Origin: Symbiodinium natans
Taxonomy: Eukaryota > Sar > Dinophyceae > Suessiales > Symbiodiniaceae
Assembly (NCBI GenBank): GCA_905221605.1
Contig: CAJNDS010002193.1
Coordinates: 423,001-438,300 of the forward strand
Direction: 5' to 3'
Length of the DNA: 15,300 bases
Numbering within the stretch: position 1 is the stretch's first letter; each line of letters begins with the position of its first letter. This document shows, piece after piece, positions 8,201 to 14,200 of this stretch. Made by a program: the position numbers and the translations under genes. Below the pieces are notes generated by a model. That model did no database searches, had not been told where the DNA came from, and saw only the letters and a list, made by a program, of their open reading frames with translations.

Positions 8201-11200
8201 GGTTTAGGGTTTAAGGTTCAGGATTTAGGGTTTAGGGTTTACGGTTTAGGGTTCTGGAGGCTTTAGGGTTTAGGTTTCTAGGGCTGCAACAATAGCACTC
8301 TTAAGTCCAAGGCTACTGGCAACTCGTCCCCCTGAACTCGGCTCGTCTCCAGGGTTTAGGGTTTATATAGGGGTTTCGGATTTAGGGTGTAGGGTAAAAG
8401 GGTTTAGGGTTTAGGGCTAGGGTCTAGGGTCTAGGGTCTAGGGTCTAGGGTTTAGGGTTTAGGGTTTAGGGTTTAGGGTTTAGGGTCTAGGGTCTAGGGT
8501 CTAGGGTCTAGGGTTTAGGGTTTAGGGTTTAGGGTTTAGGGTTTAGGGTTTAGGGTTTAGGGTTTAGGGCTAGGGTTTAGGGTTTAGGGTTTATCAGGTT
8601 TAGGGCTTAGGGCTGCGGAGGCCTCCATGGGTGGCCATCTGGAGGTCGTGCGCTTGCTGCTGGAAGCGGGCGCTGACAAGGACGGGGGGGGTTACGGAGT
8701 GCTGACTGGGATCTTGGGGGAGGGGGGGGGGGGTTGTTATAGCATAAGTCTGGGACCTGGGGGGGGGGGGGGGGGATATTATAGCATAAGTATGGAGGGA
8801 TCCCTAGGGGGATATAAGTAAGAATTATTCCGACTCCTATATTAGCCTGCCTTAGGCCCCCCTTTCTTCCCGTGGTTTTTAGGGCTAAAGTTTAGGGTTT
8901 AGGGTTGAGAGTAGCTAGGACCCCAGAGTAGGCCCCTTATTCCTTTTTTGGGGGGGTTTAGGCTGTCTTACAAACCCTTTGAAAGCCAAAAAGGGTACGC
9001 TTTTTGTTCCTAGGTTGCTCCTGGGTCTAGTCAAGGTTACCGAGCAGCGCTATCTCATTCGGGGCGCTTTAACAACCCTAGTGGCGGGGGGAGTAGGGTA
9101 GGGAGACCTCCTATGCCCTGTAAGCCCTAAGGCCTAAGCCCTGAACAGTACTTAATTAAGGGCCATCGCTTTCTTTAAGCTCCGCGCTCAACTTCGGCGG
9201 GCTTCGAAGGACTTGCCGATCAGAAACGGCAACACATCCCTGATGCTGGCATGTGCCTTGGGGCCTAAATGGTTTTTTTTTCCCAAGCTGCACTTGTTCG
9301 GTTTCCCGGACCCCCCCCCCCCCCCCGGCCCGAGAATTGGGCTGCTAAGGCCATCCCTGAACCCTAAACCCTAAACCCTAAACCCTAGACCCTATACCCT
9401 ACAGGTCAGTCCAACCATTCGGACGTCGTGCGCGAGCTGCTACAGGTCGGCGCGAGCACGGACTACGCCACCAAGGATGGCGCGACTGCTCTGATCCTTG
9501 GGGCCGAGATCAACCCTAAGAGGGTTTAGGGTTTAGGGTTTAGGGTTTAGGGTTTTGGGCTAGCCCTAAAAGGGTTTATGGTTCATATGGGTATAGACCC
9601 CAACTCGAGGGTTCTTAGTACCTTAACCCTAAACCCTGAATAGGGACGAAATAAACCCTAAAAGGGTTTATGGTTCGCATGACCTTCATAGGAATTATAG
9701 TAGTATAGGGTATAGGGCCCCATCTTCAGGGTTACCTTGATAGGACTTCTAGAAGTATAGGGTATAGGACCCCAACTTTAGGGTTCATGGTACCTTCATA
9801 GGAGTTCTAGAAGTATAGGGTCTATAGGGCTTGACCCCAACTTTAGGGCTCATGGTACCTCAATATGTAATTCTGGTAGTCTAGGGTATAGGACCCCAAG
9901 TTTAGGAATTCAATTGGTCCCCAACCCTAAACCCTAAACCGTAAACCCTAAACCCTAAACCCTAAACCCTAAACCCTAAACCCTAAACCCTAAACCCTAA
10001 ACCCTAAACCCTAAACCCTAAACCCTAAGGATGCTGGCAGCTGGCGGGGGCCATGTTGAAAGCGTGCGCCTCCTACTCGCGGCCGGTGCGAACCCTGGGG
10101 ACCAAAACGAACCCCAAATGTAGGGTTTAGGGTTTAGGGTTTAGGGTTTAGGGTTTAGGGTTTAGGGTTTAGAGTTTAGGGTTTAGGGTTTAGGGTTTAG
10201 GGCACCCTACACGACTATAAACCCTAGTAAGGCATATGAGCCATAAACCCTTCTAGGGTTCACGTCGTCCGCAAGGAACACGAACTTGGCGACGTGCCAA
10301 AGCGGCTTCACTGCTCTGATGCTGTCAGCTCAACTGGGCCACGCGGAAGTTGCGGCGAGGATGCCATTAGGGTTTAGGGTTTAGGGTTTGGGGTTGAGGG
10401 TTTAGGGTTTAGGGTCCCCTATTTCCCTTTTTAGTTTTAAGGCCGGAGTGTCCCTAGCAAAGGACCCTATTTCCCGTTTTAGTTTTAAGGCCGGAGTGTC
10501 CCTAGCAAAGCCCAGATTAAGCCTCAACCCTTAACCTATATGTATCTACCCCGAAACCCGAAACCCTAAATCCTAAACGCTAAACCCCATAAACCCTAGA
10601 AACCCTATGAGCCCTAGAAACCCTGTAAACCCTCTAAACCCTCTAAACCCTGCAAACCCTACAAACCCTAAACCCTAAACCCTAAACCCTAAACCCAGGT
10701 CGGCTTGCTCCTCGAAGCCGGGGCAGACAAGGACGTGCCGACCGTGGACGGGGTGACCGCTCTGATGCTGACCTCGGCGACTCGTTTAGCTTTGCCCTTC
10801 TTTTTGGGGGCTTCTGAGGTTTGGGTTTAGGGTTTAGGGTTTAGGGTTTAGGGTTTAGGGTTTAGGGTTTAGGGTTTAGGGTTTAGGGTTTAGGGTGTAG
10901 GTTCCTTTCTTGGGCTTCTGAGTTCCCTTGTGATCTACTCATAGCCAACAGACATATACAGAGCTACCCTTCTCAACATAGTCACACCCGTCAACCAATT
11001 GTAGACCAATTCCCTAAACCCTGAAACCCCTCCCCTAAACCCTAAACCCTAGACCCTGAACCCTGAAACCCCTGTACCCTTCACCCTGAAGCCTAGGAGA
11101 AGGGCCACGCAAGCGTCGTGCGAGTGCTCCTGGAAGCAACTTTGCTGCCGCGTAGGCAACCTTTATATAACTTCTCGAAGTAACCCTAAACCCTGTAAAC

Positions 11201-14200
11201 CCTGTAAACCCCAAGGTCAACCTTTTTCCCCGACGAAGCTCAGCCAGTAAGGCAAAGACTGCCATGAATGCGAAAACTCCCGGCCGCGGCAACACGGCCT
11301 TGCTCCTTGAGAACTGAATGAAGCGCACATGGGCGTTGTTCTAAACCCCCGCCTCTTCGTGTTTAATTGGGCCGGCCACACATATGTTGCCTTCGTGTAA
11401 CCATGGCGCCAAAAACCAGCATGGCGCAAGCGGGCGCAAGGGCGAGCGCAAGGGCCAAGAACCCCAAACTCGAAAATCAGGCCGTCTGCTAGAACTATAT
11501 CCAGGCCGTTAAAGTACATTATACTTCTGGTTTACGACATACCCTCAACCCCCAACCCCCAACCCTCAACCCTCAACCCTAAACCCTAAACCCTACGGTT
11601 TAGGGTGCTGAAACCCTAAGGCCCCGAAGTCCTCAGGCTCTCTAAACCCTGAATCCCCCCGTCCTCCCAACCTTAAGCCCAAACGCCCCCAAAGCCCTCA
11701 TGCCCTTGCGTGGCTCCACAAATGGGACAATGAACGATATTCCTGACACATTGGGTTCAGGGTTCAGGGTTTTTGGCTGAGCAATGTGGGCTTAGTTTAG
11801 GGCTTAGGGCTTAGGGCTTATAGGGCTACAACACTAAACCCTAAACCCTAAACCCTAAACCCTAAACCCTATGAAGAAGTCCAAGGCTACTGGCAACTCG
11901 CCAGGGCCACTTGGACGCCGTGCGCTTGCTGCTCGAATTTGGTGCTGACAAGGACCTGGCGACCAGTCCCTTGGAGACCAGAAGGATCCGTTTAGTCGCC
12001 CTAAACACTAACCCCTAAACCCTAAACCCTAAACCCTATCCCTAAACCCTACACTCAATGATCTCTGAGAGAGATGTGGGGATCTAAGGCTGGGGGTCTG
12101 GGCGTTAAGCAGGTATTTGGGAGACTTTCTGTTTGCCCTTGAAGCATATGGACCCCGAGCCCCCACAGCCAAAGCCCTACACCACCGTCAAACCCACGAC
12201 CCTTCAACCCAAAACCCTCAACCATCCCAAGCCCGAAGCCCCTAAACCCGAAACCCTAAACCCTAAACCCTAAACCCTACTAAAACTCGAAAACCCTAAA
12301 CCCAGTCCTTTCTGAAACCCAAACCCCTAAACCCTAAAAACCACTAACCCCCTAAACTCCAAACCCTGCCAGGGCTCGTGGAGTCCCTAAGGCGACGGTG
12401 GCACTGCTCTCATGCTAGCAGCTCAGGAGCTTTCGGCGTTCTTGGAAGTAACTTTTCCTAAGCTGACCGGTGCGTCTTCGTAGGGAATTGGGGAACCCTA
12501 GACCCTGAACCCTGGACCCGAAACCCCTAAACCCGACAGGAGTATATCTAGTCCCTAAATGGGGGGGGGGGGGGGGGGGGGTGGTTCTCTAGGGGTGTAT
12601 GGCACCTACTTGCCCTAAACCCTAAACCCCTAATTCCCCAAACCCTAAACCTAAGCTCCCGGTTCCTAGTAAGAGCTGGTCAGTACAAGTACCTAAACCC
12701 TAAAGCCTGCACCCTAATCCAAATACCCGAAACGCTAGGGTAACCCTAAACAGCACTGTAAAGTGCCGTGGGATGCCTTTATTCAGAGCGTCCATGAAGG
12801 GAAGGAAACCCCCCTAGGCCTTAAACCTACAAATCCTAAACCCCTAATTTTCTACTTCCCCACCCCGTATTCCCTAAGCCCTAAACCCTAAGCCCTAAGC
12901 CCTAAACCCTAAACCTTAGTTCCCTAATTCCCGACTCGAAGAACCCACCATGTCCCTAAACCCTAAACGGGTTAGGGTGTAGGGTTAGGGTTAAGGGTTT
13001 AGGGTTTAGGGTTTAGGGTTTAGGGTTTAGGGTTTAGGGTTTTGCCCCATAAACCTCCCCTTACTTCCCTAATTCCCTAAACTTCTGATTCCCTAACCCC
13101 CTAAACCCATATTTCCTTACCCCCTATACTCGTACTTCCCCAAACCTCTTAAACCCTTAGTTGCCTCATTCCCTTAAACCCTTAGTTGCCGAATTCGCTT
13201 GAACCCTTAGTTGCCAAATTCCCTTAAAACCCTAATACCCGAATGCCCAGCCTAAACCCTAAACCCGAAACCCCAAACCCTAAACCCTAAACCCTAATTA
13301 TCTGAGCACCATGGCAAGCCAAGGAAGGGCACGTCGACATCGCAAGGTTGCTCATAGAGGCGTCGGGGTGCCAAGCCCGTAAAAGGCGCTTATTAAGGGT
13401 TTAGGGTTAAGGGTTTAGGGTTTAGGGTTTAGGGTTTTGGGTTAGGAAACCTTATAAGGCCAAGCCCAATCCCGAGAAAGCATCAACAGAAGACACCTAA
13501 AACCCTGAACCTTTGAGCCCTCCAATCCCTGCAAAACGCCCAGGCGCTTACAACCTTAGCATCCCCCCCCCCCCTACTGCCCTCCTAAACCCTAGACTCG
13601 GGGCTTGAGCCGCCGCCTCATTTCTCCTCGACGGCGCAAGCGGACCCCGATCCTTCGCCCGCCTCCCACAGCTCGGAGGTCGGTAGCACCCACGATAGGC
13701 CCAGTACCGATTTTTTGGAGTCAAATCCCTCCACCCACAGCCACAAGCCCGGACCCTTTTGTGGAGGCCTGCCCCTGCCTGGGACCTCGAGGCCCTTGGA
13801 AGCCGCAAAATTGGAAAATCATGAGGTCATTTCTGCCGTCAAATCTGTGCATACTTATTACTGGAATTGGCAGTTTTTTGGAGGGATTTGTGACGGCAAG
13901 CCCCTGAACTCTCTGGACGGAGCACATTTTTGGAAGCAGGCGATTGGCGAGAGTTTGGGCCTAAAACCCTACAAGAAAATGGCCTGAGCGGCACGGGGTG
14001 GGAGAAAAGTGTTAGATGGCCCTCCGCAATCGGGACATACCAGGATGGGCTATGATTCCCTATAACCCCTTAACAACGGCCCTTTCTAGGGTCTAGGGTT
14101 TAGGGTTTTAGGGTTTTGGGGTTTTGGGGTTTTAGGGTTTAGGGTTTAGGGGATTATAAGGCCGAATATGCCATCCTGGTAGCTGCCTTTCGCACGTTAC

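Noticed and set aside
8627-8821. ORF beginning MGGHLEVVRLLLEAG as an independent small protein
   Set aside because: It is exon 6 running into G-rich intron. The ATG is an internal Met, and the poly-Gly tail is not ankyrin-like.
9565-9920. CRISPR-like array
   Set aside because: Units are diverged, uneven in spacing and have no constant repeat/variable spacer structure. The setting is a eukaryotic intron.
8350-10040. True chromosome end
   Set aside because: Arrays are internal, occur in both orientations and alternate with in-frame exons, so no single terminus fits.
11035-11519. Two minus-strand ORFs of 97-100 codons
   Set aside because: They are antisense to exons 12 and 13, which have strong ankyrin support on the plus strand.
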